This document shows positions 1 to 9,152 of a stretch of 64,000 bases of DNA, piece after piece. The stretch comes from Novosphingobium kunmingense. Its GTDB lineage: Bacteria > Pseudomonadota > Alphaproteobacteria > Sphingomonadales > Sphingomonadaceae. The notes beneath the pieces are model-generated. The model was not told where the DNA came from. It saw nothing but the letters and a program-made list of their open reading frames with translations, and did not search any database. Position numbers and translations under genes: made by a program. Within the stretch, counting starts at the first letter, position 1. The number at the start of each line of letters is the position of its first letter. The stretch is taken from positions 1 through 64,000 of the forward strand of contig NZ_PHUF01000003.1 in NCBI RefSeq assembly GCF_002813245.1, given 5' to 3'.

Positions 1-1857
1 CGCACCGGCGGCCTGCACCAGGTTCTCGATATTGGCGTAGAGGTAGAAGTTGCCGCTCGCGGTCACCGTGTCGGTGCCCTCGCCGTCACCTTCGACGACC
101 ACGTCGCCCTGCTGGTTGATGACGAAACTGTCATCGCCGGTGCCGCCGATCAGCGTATCGAGACCGGCACCGCCGACGAGGGTATCGTTGCCGGCACCAC
201 CGTCGAGCATCGAGCCGACGAGGACCGTTCCCGACGCGGTGCGCGTGGTCGCCGCCGAAACGTTGAGATCGTAGGTTCCGGGATCACCGCCAAATGTGGT
301 GACACGCACGAAGATGCGCTGGCCGCCGGGCACGCTGGCCAGCGACAGATAGCTGTCGTAATCGTTGGCCGAACCGCCATCGAGCGCGAACTGCGAAATC
401 GAATCGTCGTTCGATCCGAGAATGACGCCGTTTTCGGCAAAGACTGTGACGATCGAATCGATCGCGAAGGTGTTGTCGATGTCGATCAGGATCGAGCCGG
501 TGCTGGCGAGGTAGAAACTGTACCAGTCTCCACCACCGGTGTTGGTCCCGTGGATGGTAACGGTCGATTGGCCGGCCCCGGCCTGGACTGCGGGATCGCC
601 GGCATGGGCGGAGAAGCGGTAATCGAGGTCGATCGCCGTCTGCTGGGTGGCTGCGACGCCCCCAGGCTTGGTCAGGTCGAGTGCATCGCGCACCACGTTG
701 ATGCCGGCAATGGCGGTCAGCGTGTCGTTGCCCGAGCCGCCACGCGCGTTCTCGATGCCGTTCAGCGTATCGGCTCCGTCGCCTGTCGCGGTGCCGGCGG
801 CCAGGTTGATGGTCAGTGCGGCGGTGACGCCCGAATAGTCGATTGTGTCGAAGCCCGCGCCGCCGGTGATGACGTTGTTGGCGGCGTTGCCGTGGAACCA
901 GTCGTCCCCGCTGCCGCCGGTCGCGTTCTCGATCGTCACGCCGCTGGCGATGGTGAAGCCACCCAGCACGCCGGTGATCCGCGAGACGAAGCCGCCCCCC
1001 CCGGGCGCATTGATGAGCGTCGCAGCGCGCAGGTCGATGATCGCGTCGAGCCCGCTCGACCCCGCGGTGATCGTGTCGGTGCCGCCCGCATCCCACAGGC
1101 ACAGCCAGCCGGTGCCGGCCGCGTTGACCCCTGGCAGGGTGTAGCTGCTCGCCCCGGACGCGGTGGCCATGTTGGCCCCATAGATGTGCTGGGCCGCCGC
1201 GATATCGAAGGCGCCGGGCCCCATTTCCCAGCCGAACGACGCGCTGGGCGAAAGGCCTACCTGCCAATAGCCGCCCAGATAGGACATCGCGGTAAACACG
1301 CCCTGGTTGAGATCGTTGTCGCCGTAGTCGTACTCGGCGGTAACGCCGGGGAAGGCCGGATCGCCTACCGGATCGCCCGGGTCGTTGAAGGGGTGCAACA
1401 GGCCCAGGCCGTGTCCGATCTCGTGGACGAAGGTGGCGTATCCGATCCCGCCCTTGGAGGTGCTGCCGCTTACGAAATAGCCCGTATCAAGGTTGTAGGT
1501 GCCGGTTATCGTTCCGGCGCTGGGCAGGTCGTGGAGAGCGATGTCGGTCGTAACGAGGGTGTCCATCGTCTCGACCCAGTCGTAGATCGAGGCGTCGCCG
1601 GTGCCGTCGTAGGCGACCGGGGATTCCTGGAAGATGATGTTGGCGACCGCCGACCACGTCTGCAGCGCCTGATTGAAGCCCGCGCGCCGCCCGTTCGACG
1701 ACCACAGCGAACCTCCGTTCGCGGATGGATCGCCGTCCTGGCTCTGGAAGACATAGGTGATCACCGTGCCCGGCTGGTAGCCGTAGTCGTAGAGCAGGCT
1801 GTCGATGTAGATGTTGCCGGTCAGTTCGACGGTCTGTATTTCCGACTCGAGTGCCAC
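1..1857 (-). CDS. Serralysin-type (M10) RTX metalloprotease, 3' end outside window
   Basis: This is a secreted zinc endopeptidase, cut by the left edge (619 codons visible, no stop). Translating the minus strand from GTG 1857 gives the zinc motif HEIGHGLGLLHP at residues 145-156, followed by a Met-turn AMSY. Both are diagnostic of metzincins of the serralysin family. Glycine/aspartate-rich nonapeptide-like repeats follow (GGSGDDWFHG, GGSGNDTL, GGAGNDTLVGG), typical of calcium-binding RTX modules. There is no N-terminal signal peptide, as expected for type I secretion through a C-terminal signal that would lie outside the window. The start is GTG, with GGAG seven bases upstream; an ATG slightly further upstream is in another frame. 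No type I secretion genes are visible. Confidence 0.9.
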   Translation of the reverse strand, partial: MALESEIQTVELTGNIYIDSLLYDYGYQPGTVITYVFQSQDGDPSANGGSLWSSNGRRAGFNQALQTWSAVANIIFQESPVAYDGTGDASIYDWVETMDTLVTTDIALHDLPSAGTITGTYNLDTGYFVSGSTSKGGIGYATFVHEIGHGLGLLHPFNDPGDPVGDPAFPGVTAEYDYGDNDLNQGVFTAMSYLGGYWQVGLSPSASFGWEMGPGAFDIAAAQHIYGANMATASGASSYTLPGVNAAGTGWLCLWDAGGTDTITAGSSGLDAIIDLRAATLINAPGGGGFVSRITGVLGGFTIASGVTIENATGGSGDDWFHGNAANNVITGGAGFDTIDYSGVTAALTINLAAGTATGDGADTLNGIENARGGSGNDTLTAIAGINVVRDALDLTKPGGVAATQQTAIDLDYRFSAHAGDPAVQAGAGQSTVTIHGTNTGGGDWYSFYLASTGSILIDIDNTFAIDSIVTVFAENGVILGSNDDSISQFALDGGSANDYDSYLSLASVPGGQRIFVRVTTFGGDPGTYDLNVSAATTRTASGTVLVGSMLDGGAGNDTLVGGAGLDTLIGGTGDDSFVINQQGDVVVEGDGEGTDTVTASGNFYLYANIENLVQAAGA

Positions 1858-1982
1858 TGCGCATCTCCCCCGGGGAAGCCTGTGTTGCGTAGATGCGGCC
1901 CGCGAGTCGGGCTGGAGCCGACCTTTGGCTCACGATGGGCGTGCAACTGCCTGTTGGCAATGGCAAAAATCAGCTGACAGGC

Positions 1983-2843
1983 TTACCCTCTCGCCCGCTT
2001 CCGCAGGGGCGTCGATTGGCGCCGGAACACCAGCATGTGATCGACCCATTGCGGTCCGTTCAGAAGCTCCTCGCGGCTGATCGGGACGATCCCTTCGCGC
2101 GCGCGGACGATCTCGAGCGAGAAGCCGTGCCTGAGGATCTCGTCCAGGAAACCGGCGGGGTCCCGCAGTCGTCCGACGGTGAACTCCATGAACACGGTCA
2201 TCCGTTTCTGCCGGGCGAGGACCTGGGTCATGCCCTGCCAGACCATCGGTTCGAACCCTTCGACGTCCATCTTGAGGAATTCGAGGTTGCGCGCGTGGGC
2301 GATCCGGTCGAGCCGCTTGATCACGATGTCGCCCTTGCGCGCCGTGACGGTGCGCCCGCCGCCGGGCTGGTGGGTGCTGGCATCCATCACCGCCCGTCCG
2401 GCCGTGGCGCCAAGGCCGATCTCGTGGAAATCGACGAAGCCGGAAAAGCCGTTCACCTCCACGCTCTTGCGCACCAGGCGGGCCATGTCCGGGTTGGGCT
2501 CGAAGGACAGGACGCGCCCTTCGGCGCCGGTCAGATCGGCCAGCAACAGGGTGAAATAGCCCTGGTTGGCGCCGATATCGGCCACCACGCTGCCGCGGCG
2601 CACGCTGCGCATCATCGCCTTGGTGACCCACAGTTCCCAGAACCCTTCGAGCATCAGGTGGCTGGCGATGCCGATGTCGCGGGTATCGACGTACATCTTG
2701 TAGCGCCCCAGCACCCGGCACAGCGCTTCCTGGTTGCCGACGTAGGCGACCTGGGTCAGGGCCCGGATCTCGGCCTCGGCCTCGTCGCTCGGCCGGTCGA
2801 GGATCCGCCAGATGTCGTAGATCTGGTGCATGGCCTGGCTCAT
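1983..2843 (-). CDS. FkbM-family SAM-dependent methyltransferase
   Basis: Predicted 286-aa cytoplasmic methyltransferase. The SAM-binding loop VVADIGANQGYF lies near residue 87, followed by FEPNPD and the FkbM hallmark FLKMDVEGFEP. FkbM enzymes O-methylate sugars or small molecules, so methylation of a capsule or other surface sugar is plausible here, but the substrate is inferred from position only. ATG 2843 was chosen because GAGGGAG lies about 11 bases upstream; an in-frame ATG at 2831 is an alternative. The frame stays open upstream to 3026 but has no family similarity there. The gene follows the KpsC-like gene by 52 bases on the same strand. Confidence 0.85.
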   Translation of the reverse strand: MSQAMHQIYDIWRILDRPSDEAEAEIRALTQVAYVGNQEALCRVLGRYKMYVDTRDIGIASHLMLEGFWELWVTKAMMRSVRRGSVVADIGANQGYFTLLLADLTGAEGRVLSFEPNPDMARLVRKSVEVNGFSGFVDFHEIGLGATAGRAVMDASTHQPGGGRTVTARKGDIVIKRLDRIAHARNLEFLKMDVEGFEPMVWQGMTQVLARQKRMTVFMEFTVGRLRDPAGFLDEILRHGFSLEIVRAREGIVPISREELLNGPQWVDHMLVFRRQSTPLRKRARG

Positions 2844-2895
2844 CGAAACGGCAACTCCCTCAAAATCCTGAACCCGGGTGCATGGCCCATGCCCC

Positions 2896-3942
2896 TCACT
2901 TGCGCAAGGCGGCGCCCAGTCGCCGCAGAGCCGAGGCGGCGTGGCTGCGCCAAGGGGATGGCAGGCGTCCGGGTTGCTGCGCGTCGATCCAGTCGAGCAG
3001 TTCCTCTGCCGTGCAGCGCCGCTCAAGTCCCGGATGGTAGTAGAGCGGATAGGCGATCAGCGCGCCTGCCACCAGTTCGGGCAGGTTCAGGCGCCGCGTC
3101 CGCCGCGCAGGCGGGTTGCGGTCCTGGGTAAGGCCCCAGCCGGCGAAGAACGGCTGGCCGTGGACGTGCACCGCGCAACCCCTGAGCAAGGCCTCGAAGC
3201 CGCCGAGCGAGGTCAGGACGTGGACGGCATCGGCGCGCGCATAGAGCGCCGTCAGGCTCGCCTCTTCCAGCACGAGGTCGGCCTCGGCCGGGCAGCGCAG
3301 CCCTTGGCGCAGGCCTGCGACCACATCGGGGTGCGGCTTGAAGACCAGGACGGCGTCGGGTTCTTCGGCGCGAACGCGGGCGACCATCGCGGCCACGGTC
3401 AGCCCCGCCCCGCCGCGCAGCACCGACAGGTCGTCGTCGACCTGGCCGAGCACCAGGACGATGCGGCGGCCCGGCGGCAGTTCAGGCTCCTTTCCGGCAA
3501 GGTTGTACTTCGTGACCCCGCCCTTGCTCAGCCGATCGATCAGGGCTGCGGCGCGATCGAGTTCGCCAGTCGTGAAGCGGCGCTGCGCCAGCATGTCCTC
3601 GAGGTCGCTGGGTCCGGTGCCGTCGTAGTGCGGCCGCTGGCGGTCGAGCGCGATCGAGCAGGGCTGGACAAGCGCCGCGCCAAGGCCGGCGGAACGGATG
3701 AAGCCATCCTCGATCGACCAGACGGGCACCCCTGCGGCACGGGCCAGGGATTCGAGATCGGCAGGTCGGCGCGATTCCCATGCCGCCACAGCACCGCCGG
3801 CGTCCCTGGCCCGGCGCACGGCAGCGACCGCGTGGCTGGCGTGGGGCGGCGGGGCCGGATCGGCGAAGATTGCCTGCAGCCGCCGCCGCTTCCACGGCGC
3901 AATTCCGCACAGGCAGCCGATTGCCGCGGCCGAAGCGCTCAC
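2896..3942 (-). CDS. kpsC: KpsC-like capsule beta-Kdo transferase, single module
   Basis: Predicted 348-aa cytoplasmic Kdo transferase for the poly-Kdo linker of group-2 capsules. Landmarks are SIEDGFIRSAGLG near residue 95, YDGTGPSDLE, the KPHPD motif, SLGGFEALLRG and QPFFAGWGLT, then a conserved C-terminal LNLPELVAGALIAYP stretch. Typical KpsC proteins are about 670 aa with two such modules in tandem; this gene encodes one. Its GTG start overlaps the stop of the upstream export gene by 4 bases, so the two are translationally coupled. Whether the single module adds one linkage type only cannot be decided from sequence. Confidence 0.85.
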   Translation of the reverse strand: MSASAAAIGCLCGIAPWKRRRLQAIFADPAPPPHASHAVAAVRRARDAGGAVAAWESRRPADLESLARAAGVPVWSIEDGFIRSAGLGAALVQPCSIALDRQRPHYDGTGPSDLEDMLAQRRFTTGELDRAAALIDRLSKGGVTKYNLAGKEPELPPGRRIVLVLGQVDDDLSVLRGGAGLTVAAMVARVRAEEPDAVLVFKPHPDVVAGLRQGLRCPAEADLVLEEASLTALYARADAVHVLTSLGGFEALLRGCAVHVHGQPFFAGWGLTQDRNPPARRTRRLNLPELVAGALIAYPLYYHPGLERRCTAEELLDWIDAQQPGRLPSPWRSHAASALRRLGAALRK

Positions 3943-5048
3943 TGCGTCAGGACGACGCCGGTCACCACCGGTCCCGACAGCGCGCTGACCAGCCGCAGGA
4001 ACTTTTCGATCTGGTTGGTCCGCGCGTTGGCGATGAGCATGACGTCCTTCGGCCGCATCGCGAACTGCTGCGCGGCGAAATAGGCCGCGGGATCCATCAG
4101 GTCGAGCCGGTAGATGACTGGCTGGCGCACCGTCTGGCCGTCGCGTTCGCGGCGTTCATAGCGGAAGATGAACACGCCGCGCGCATCGGCGCGCTCGTCG
4201 AGCGGCCCGCCGGTCCGGGCGATGGCCTCGCTCAGCGTCATGGTCGAGCCGTCGAAGGGCACTTCGGACACCTTCTGCGCGGCGCCCAGCACGGTAAGGG
4301 TGCGGGGGCTGCGTAGAAGCTCGATCCGGTCGCCCGGCGCCACGACGACGTTTTCCCCGCCGTTGGGGCCGATCGCGTCGAGCCGCGCCTCGCTGATGAA
4401 ACGGCCGCGGGCAAGGCGCACCACGGTGTCCGCCTTGCGCGCGGTCGGTCCGCCCGCCAGTGCGACCAGATCGAGCAGGCGTTCGCGGTCGGACGTCAGG
4501 GTGACGCGGCCGGGCTTGGCCACGTCGCCGCCGATCAGCGCGGAGCGGCCCGGACCCGGTTCGGTGACCGCCATGACCTGCAGGTACTGGCTCTTGCCGC
4601 GCAGCTTCTGTTCGATCGCGCGGGCCACGGCGTCGCTCGACAGACCGTTGACATAGATCGTCCCGGCATAGGGGAATCTGATCTGGCCGCTGTCGGGCAC
4701 GACCAGCGTGGGAAAGGTGCGCGTGGTTCCGCTGGGCAGGGCGCCGGCCGTGTCGGTGGCGGACCCGGCGTTGCCGAACAGCGAATAGCCCACCTCGTAG
4801 ACGGTGATCATCAACCGGTCGCCCGGTGTCACGCGGTCGTTCGCACCCGATCCGTCGGGGATTGTCCAGCCGGCCAGCGCCTCGGCATCGGCGGCTTCGC
4901 CAGAAGGAGTCGACGGGGTGATGGCGATCACTTCCACCTCGCCGGGCTGGAGGCCCGAGACAACCTGGTTCGCGGTCGGCCCGGAGGTGGGCAGCGAAGC
5001 GCAGCCCGACAGCACCGCAAGGACCGCAAGGGCCAGTACGCGGGTCAT
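3939..5048 (-). CDS. Outer-membrane polysaccharide export lipoprotein (Wza/KpsD type)
   Basis: Predicted 369-aa polysaccharide secretin of the OPX family. The N-terminus has a lipoprotein signal with lipobox LSGC around residues 13-16. The export domain follows (GDRLMITVYEVGYSLFG near residue 78, then the FPYAGTIYVNGL region). Two SLBB-like beta-grasp segments come next (ALIGGDVAKPGRVTL; TVLGAAQKVSEVPF), and the C-terminus contains RPKDVMLIANA. It should form the outer-membrane exit for capsule pumped by KpsM/KpsT and spanned by KpsE. It overlaps its neighbours by 4 bases at both ends (glycosyltransferase upstream, KpsC-like downstream), indicating one transcript. Confidence 0.9.
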   Translation of the reverse strand: MTRVLALAVLAVLSGCASLPTSGPTANQVVSGLQPGEVEVIAITPSTPSGEAADAEALAGWTIPDGSGANDRVTPGDRLMITVYEVGYSLFGNAGSATDTAGALPSGTTRTFPTLVVPDSGQIRFPYAGTIYVNGLSSDAVARAIEQKLRGKSQYLQVMAVTEPGPGRSALIGGDVAKPGRVTLTSDRERLLDLVALAGGPTARKADTVVRLARGRFISEARLDAIGPNGGENVVVAPGDRIELLRSPRTLTVLGAAQKVSEVPFDGSTMTLSEAIARTGGPLDERADARGVFIFRYERRERDGQTVRQPVIYRLDLMDPAAYFAAQQFAMRPKDVMLIANARTNQIEKFLRLVSALSGPVVTGVVLTQ

Positions 5049-6340
5049 CGCGCCAGCACCCGGTCGTACATCGCCTGCAAGGCCTGCTGGTAGCTGTCCA
5101 TCGAAAACGTCTGCGCCCTCGCCTTTCCTGCCTCGCCCAGATTTGCGCGCAGCGCGGCATCGCCGTCAAGCGCGCGCAGCGCCTCTGCGATTGCCGGCAC
5201 ATCGTAGGGATCGACTTTTAACGCAGCATTGCCAACCACTTCGGGGAGGGATGACGAGGTGCTGGTCAGGACCGGCGTGCCGAGCATCATTGCTTCAAGC
5301 GCGGGCAGGCCGAAGCCTTCATAGAGCGATGGGAAAGCCACCGCCTTGGCCCCGCGCACCAGTCGCATCAGCAGATTGCGCGGCAGGTAGTCGATCCGCC
5401 GCACGTTCTTGAACGTTGCCTTCAGCGGCTGGATCTCGTCTTTCTGGAGCAGGCGCAGTTCGACCTCGCTCCCCCAGGCGCGGGTGCCGACGATGACCAG
5501 CGGGGTGCTGGTCGACAGCGATAGATAGGCCTCGATCAGGCGGGCGACGTTCTTCTTGGGCTCAACCGCGCCGAAGAACAGGAAATAGCCCTTGTGCGGC
5601 AGGTTGAAGATCGAGCGCACGCTGGCCTCGACCTCTTCCTCGGTGGTGGCAAGCACGGTCTTCGACAAGCGCACCGCCTGGTAGGTGTTGGTGATCTTCC
5701 TGGCCGCTCCGGGGAAGGCCGCGACGATATCGTTGAGGCTTGCCTCGGACACGGTGCAGATATGATCGCCCTTGCTGACGCAGGCGCGCATCAGCTTGTA
5801 GTACAGCCGCTTGTTGTCGAGGCTGGCAAAGGGGAGGCGCAGCGGCACGAGATCGTGCAGCGTATAGATGTTCTTGGCGCCCAGCAGCTTGATCGGCAGC
5901 GGATAGGTCCAGTGCATGATCGCGGGCGGATTGGGCACCCGCACGTGCATGAACAGGCCGTATCGCTTGAAGTGGCGGTGGGCCATCTCGAACAGGTCGG
6001 GCGAGGTGAACAGCCGGTCGAAGGCGGGCAGGCGGTAGCTGAACTGGTCGGCGATGACCGTGCCCGCGCCCGGCGAGGGCAATTCGCGCGCCAGCTTGGG
6101 GCGGGCCAGCAGCGACAGTTCGCGCAGGCCCTTGAACTGCCAGCGCTTGACCCCGGTTGCCGCTTCGCCGCCAAGGGCTTCGTAGAACACGACTTCGCGC
6201 AGCTTGGGCCAGTAGGGTGCGCGCAGACCATAGAGGCCGTCGACTTTGAGCCCCAGGCCCTGCGCCGCCAGCGCCAGGTTATAGCCATAGGTCGCCACCC
6301 CGGTGCCGCGCGGCAACGCCAGGTTGAAGCCGTCGATCAT
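5045..6340 (-). CDS. Glycosyltransferase family 4/1 of capsule locus
   Basis: Predicted 431-aa GT-B retaining glycosyltransferase. The N-terminal half has the glycine-rich start [18 protein letters not shown]. The C-terminal half has [18 protein letters not shown] and the nucleotide-sugar site [20 protein letters not shown], with the E-x7-E arrangement of GT4 enzymes. It probably adds a residue of the capsule repeat unit; donor and acceptor are unknown. ATG 6340 is chosen because homologous glycosyltransferases begin near [12 protein letters not shown]. The frame is open to 6430, and a GTG 21 bases upstream is an alternative. It is first in the minus-strand block with the export lipoprotein and kpsC-like gene, divergent from kpsT. 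Confidence 0.87.
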   Translation of the reverse strand: MIDGFNLALPRGTGVATYGYNLALAAQGLGLKVDGLYGLRAPYWPKLREVVFYEALGGEAATGVKRWQFKGLRELSLLARPKLARELPSPGAGTVIADQFSYRLPAFDRLFTSPDLFEMAHRHFKRYGLFMHVRVPNPPAIMHWTYPLPIKLLGAKNIYTLHDLVPLRLPFASLDNKRLYYKLMRACVSKGDHICTVSEASLNDIVAAFPGAARKITNTYQAVRLSKTVLATTEEEVEASVRSIFNLPHKGYFLFFGAVEPKKNVARLIEAYLSLSTSTPLVIVGTRAWGSEVELRLLQKDEIQPLKATFKNVRRIDYLPRNLLMRLVRGAKAVAFPSLYEGFGLPALEAMMLGTPVLTSTSSSLPEVVGNAALKVDPYDVPAIAEALRALDGDAALRANLGEAGKARAQTFSMDSYQQALQAMYDRVLAR

Positions 6341-6458
6341 GATCCGCTGCCGGTCGGCCACGCGCCTAGGTCGCTCCCTGCACCCTGTTCCAGTCGCGCG
6401 TGGTTGGACGATAAGGGCCCGGCTTGGCAAGCGATCATGCCATGCTAAAGCCTTGAGG

Positions 6459-7112
6459 ATGATCGTTCTTGATCGTGTGTCGAAAAATTACCGCACCCGC
6501 ACCGGCCGGCGCACGATCCTCAGCGACGTCAACCTGACGCTGCGCCGGGGCGAGGCGCTCGGCATCTGCGGGCACAACGGCGCGGGCAAGTCCACGCTGA
6601 TGCGGTTGATCGCCGGGGTCGAGCAGCCCAGCAGCGGGACCATCCGCCGCGACATGAGCGTTTCCTGGCCGATCGGTTATGCCAGCGCCTTTCAGGCCAG
6701 CCTGACCGGGGCCGACAACGTGCGCTTCATCGCGCGGATCTATGGCAAGCCGATTGCCGAGACGCTGGCCTTCGTCGACGATTTCGCCGAACTGGGATCG
6801 TACCTCGCCATGCCGATCCGCACCTATTCAGCCGGGATGATGGCGCGACTGGCCTTTGCCGCCAGCCTTGCGGTCCACTTCGACTGCTACCTGGTGGACG
6901 AGATCACGGCTGCGGGCGACGCGCGCTTTCGCGAACGCTGCCACGAAGCGCTGCTCGAACGCCGCCGCAACGGGACGCTGGTCATGATCAGCCACGATCC
7001 GGCGACGCTGCGGCTGTACTGCGATGCCGGCGCCGTGGTGCGCGGCCACCGGTTCATTCCCTTTGCCAATATCGAGGCGGCGATCGCCGACCACTTCGGC
7101 CCCGGTTACTAG
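6459..7112 (+). CDS. kpsT: Capsule ABC transporter ATPase KpsT
   Basis: Predicted 217-aa ATPase, the usual KpsT length. It shows Walker [10 protein letters not shown] (near residue 37), the signature-region [13 protein letters not shown], Walker B CYLVDEI and the switch-histidine segment VMISHD. Together with KpsM it powers export of lipid-linked capsule polymer across the inner membrane. ATG 6459 directly follows a TTGAGG purine stretch, and the upstream extension of the open frame has no family similarity. It is the only plus-strand gene between two minus-strand capsule blocks. Its 3' end overlaps the convergent kpsE by 4 bases, so it must have its own promoter in 6341-6458. Confidence 0.92.
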   Translation: MIVLDRVSKNYRTRTGRRTILSDVNLTLRRGEALGICGHNGAGKSTLMRLIAGVEQPSSGTIRRDMSVSWPIGYASAFQASLTGADNVRFIARIYGKPIAETLAFVDDFAELGSYLAMPIRTYSAGMMARLAFAASLAVHFDCYLVDEITAAGDARFRERCHEALLERRRNGTLVMISHDPATLRLYCDAGAVVRGHRFIPFANIEAAIADHFGPGY

Positions 7113-8353
7113 TCCGCCTGGTGTTCGCGAATCCCGGCAAGGATCAGCCAGCCGATCGCAAATGCCACCGACAGGCCGACGAACAGGGCGAAAGCGGTGC
7201 GCCAGGGGCGCGGCCGAACCGGCTTTTCGGGCAGGCCCGGCTTGACCACTGAGACGAAGAACAGCCGCTGCTTGTCCGCCTGCGCGCGCGCGCTGTCGAG
7301 CGCGGCGCGTGCCGATTCATAGCGCTTGGCGGCAAAGTCCTGCCGCAGCTTGAGCTGTTCGAAGGCGTTCAGCCGCTGGGCCGCGTCCGTGCTCGGCCCG
7401 GTGGTGCCGCTGCGCAACGCGCCGACCTGCGCTTCGAGCGCGGCGACGCGGCTGGCCTGCACCTCGACTTGCGGGGCCGAGGGGGCGAGGAAACCGCGCA
7501 TCGAGGCGAGGCTGGCCTTCTCGCGCGCCAGCTGGCCCTGCAGCGCCAGCAATTGCGCGCTTTCGCCTTCGACCTGGCGCGCCGGATCGAGCGCGCCGGA
7601 CACGTCGCGGAACCTGGTCAGCGCCGTCTGGATCGCCAGCAGATCGGCTTGCGCGGCGTCCATGTCCTTCTGCGCCAGCGCGATTCCGGCATCGACTGCA
7701 CGGGTGTTGAAGGCGTTGACCTGGCCTTCGCCCAGAACCAATAGCGCCTGGGCCAGTTTCTGCGCGTCGGCGGGCGCGAAGGCGCGCACTGCCAGCGTGG
7801 TCACGCCCTTGTCCTTGTCGTAATCGACGTCGACCTTGCCGCGGTAGTAGTCGAGCAGGGTTTCCGCCCGGGGTTCGGCAAAGCGGAGCCGCGACAGGAT
7901 GTCGGCATCGGCGCGGTTGTAGAGCCTGACCACGTCGATCCCCCGCGCCTTCAGCGCCGCGATTGCATCGGGGGACAGGAGGAAGTCCTTGATCACCTCG
8001 GCCTCGCGCGCGGCGTTGCCGCCCGCCTGGGGTCCGGCGATCAGCTCGGCCAGCGCGCCGGGCGCCGGGCGCTCTGCCTCGATCCCGCGGATGACGTATT
8101 CGGTGCGCGACTGGTATTGCGGGCTGGCAAACAGGAGCAGCCACAGCAGGGTCAGAAGCGACGGAACCACGACCAGCACGACGAAGGCGAGGCCGCGGCG
8201 GCTTCGCGGAAGCGCCGCTTCGGGCGCGTCGTAGCGTGGCGGCTCCGGCGCGGTGAAGACCGGCTGCGCGGGGCTTTTATCGCCCTCGTCGCCAAGGTCG
8301 GTGCCATAGGGCAGGCACGGGTGGTCGAGTGCGGAGCGGTTGGTGTCGGTCAT
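7109..8353 (-). CDS. kpsE: Capsule export inner-membrane protein KpsE (PCP-3 type)
   Basis: Predicted 414-aa periplasmic adaptor. A cytoplasmic N-terminus of about 50 residues precedes a membrane helix ([20 protein letters not shown]). A long alanine/glutamine-rich coiled-coil region follows (for example [17 protein letters not shown]), and a second C-terminal membrane helix ([20 protein letters not shown]) ends the protein. This two-helix, coiled-coil layout is that of polysaccharide co-polymerase/KpsE proteins bridging KpsMT and the outer-membrane exporter. It starts 4 bases after kpsM stops, on the same strand. Its end overlaps kpsT on the opposite strand. Confidence 0.88.
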   Translation of the reverse strand: MTDTNRSALDHPCLPYGTDLGDEGDKSPAQPVFTAPEPPRYDAPEAALPRSRRGLAFVVLVVVPSLLTLLWLLLFASPQYQSRTEYVIRGIEAERPAPGALAELIAGPQAGGNAAREAEVIKDFLLSPDAIAALKARGIDVVRLYNRADADILSRLRFAEPRAETLLDYYRGKVDVDYDKDKGVTTLAVRAFAPADAQKLAQALLVLGEGQVNAFNTRAVDAGIALAQKDMDAAQADLLAIQTALTRFRDVSGALDPARQVEGESAQLLALQGQLAREKASLASMRGFLAPSAPQVEVQASRVAALEAQVGALRSGTTGPSTDAAQRLNAFEQLKLRQDFAAKRYESARAALDSARAQADKQRLFFVSVVKPGLPEKPVRPRPWRTAFALFVGLSVAFAIGWLILAGIREHQAD

Positions 8354-8357
8354 GGCG

Positions 8358-9152
8358 TCAGCTCAGTTCTACCCGCGGGCGCAGCATCCTCAACCCCGCA
8401 AGACCGACAAGGGTCAAAAATCCGCACACCGCAACGGGATAGCCAAGACCGGCCCAGCGGTCGTCGTAGCCTTCGAACAGGCCGACCCGCAGCAATTCGA
8501 ACACCGGCACGGTCGGCACCCATTGCAGCACGGCACGCAGCGGTTCGGGCAGCCAGACCATGGCGAAGAAGGCGCCCGAGAGCGGCATCGAAAGGTAGAG
8601 CAGCGGGTGGACAAGCCGGCCCGACACCGGGCTTTCGTGGGCCAGGGCGGTGACGATCATCGAACAGGCGAAGGAAAACCAGCCCATCAGCCCGGTCGCG
8701 GCCAGCACCAGCAGCGGATCGGCGGGCGCATCGGCGAAGCCCGCGACCCAGGCCATGAACAGCAGCAGCGAAAGCACGAGGACGGTGCTGCACAATTCCA
8801 GCACGGCGCGCGCGGCCAGCATGTCGAAGATCGTGACGCGGCGGTGGTTGAGCAGCGGACGGTTCGCCTCGAGCAGGGTTTCGGCGCGCGACACGGTCGA
8901 GCGGAACAGGATGAACAGCGCATAGCCCGAAAAGGCGAAGGGGATCGAACGCACGCCGCCCGCCAGCGGCAGGTGTTGCTGCGCGTGTAGCGCGGCAACC
9001 GCGACCGCCAGCAGCAGCGGTTCGGCGAACAGCCACAGATACCCGATGTTCTCGCGCCCGAAGCGGGTGTGCAGCTCGCGCAGCACCAGCGCACCGATCA
9101 CGTCGGACTGGATCGCCGCCGCGGCGCGGGTGCCTGTCGTGCGCTGCCCCAT
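8358..9152 (-). CDS. kpsM: Capsule ABC transporter permease KpsM
   Basis: Predicted 264-aa ABC-2 type permease with about six membrane helices. The N-terminal amphipathic motif ALVLRELHTRFGRENIGYLW is typical of KpsM and other polysaccharide ABC-2 permeases. It forms the membrane channel that pairs with KpsT. The ATG at 9152 shares its A with the TGA stop of the upstream glycosyltransferase (TGATG), so a coupled start is well supported. The same frame is open further upstream without family similarity. kpsE follows 4 bases later. Confidence 0.92.
   Translation of the reverse strand: MGQRTTGTRAAAAIQSDVIGALVLRELHTRFGRENIGYLWLFAEPLLLAVAVAALHAQQHLPLAGGVRSIPFAFSGYALFILFRSTVSRAETLLEANRPLLNHRRVTIFDMLAARAVLELCSTVLVLSLLLFMAWVAGFADAPADPLLVLAATGLMGWFSFACSMIVTALAHESPVSGRLVHPLLYLSMPLSGAFFAMVWLPEPLRAVLQWVPTVPVFELLRVGLFEGYDDRWAGLGYPVAVCGFLTLVGLAGLRMLRPRVELS

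Noticed and set aside
1880..1935. tRNA-like T-arm similarity (antisense reads VGLEPTF)
   Set aside because: Key T-loop bases are wrong and no acceptor or anticodon stems can be drawn, so it is not a tRNA.
550..1977. Long plus-strand open frame opposite the metalloprotease
   Set aside because: The opposite strand encodes a clear serralysin with zinc motif and RTX repeats; the plus frame is an antisense by-product of high GC.
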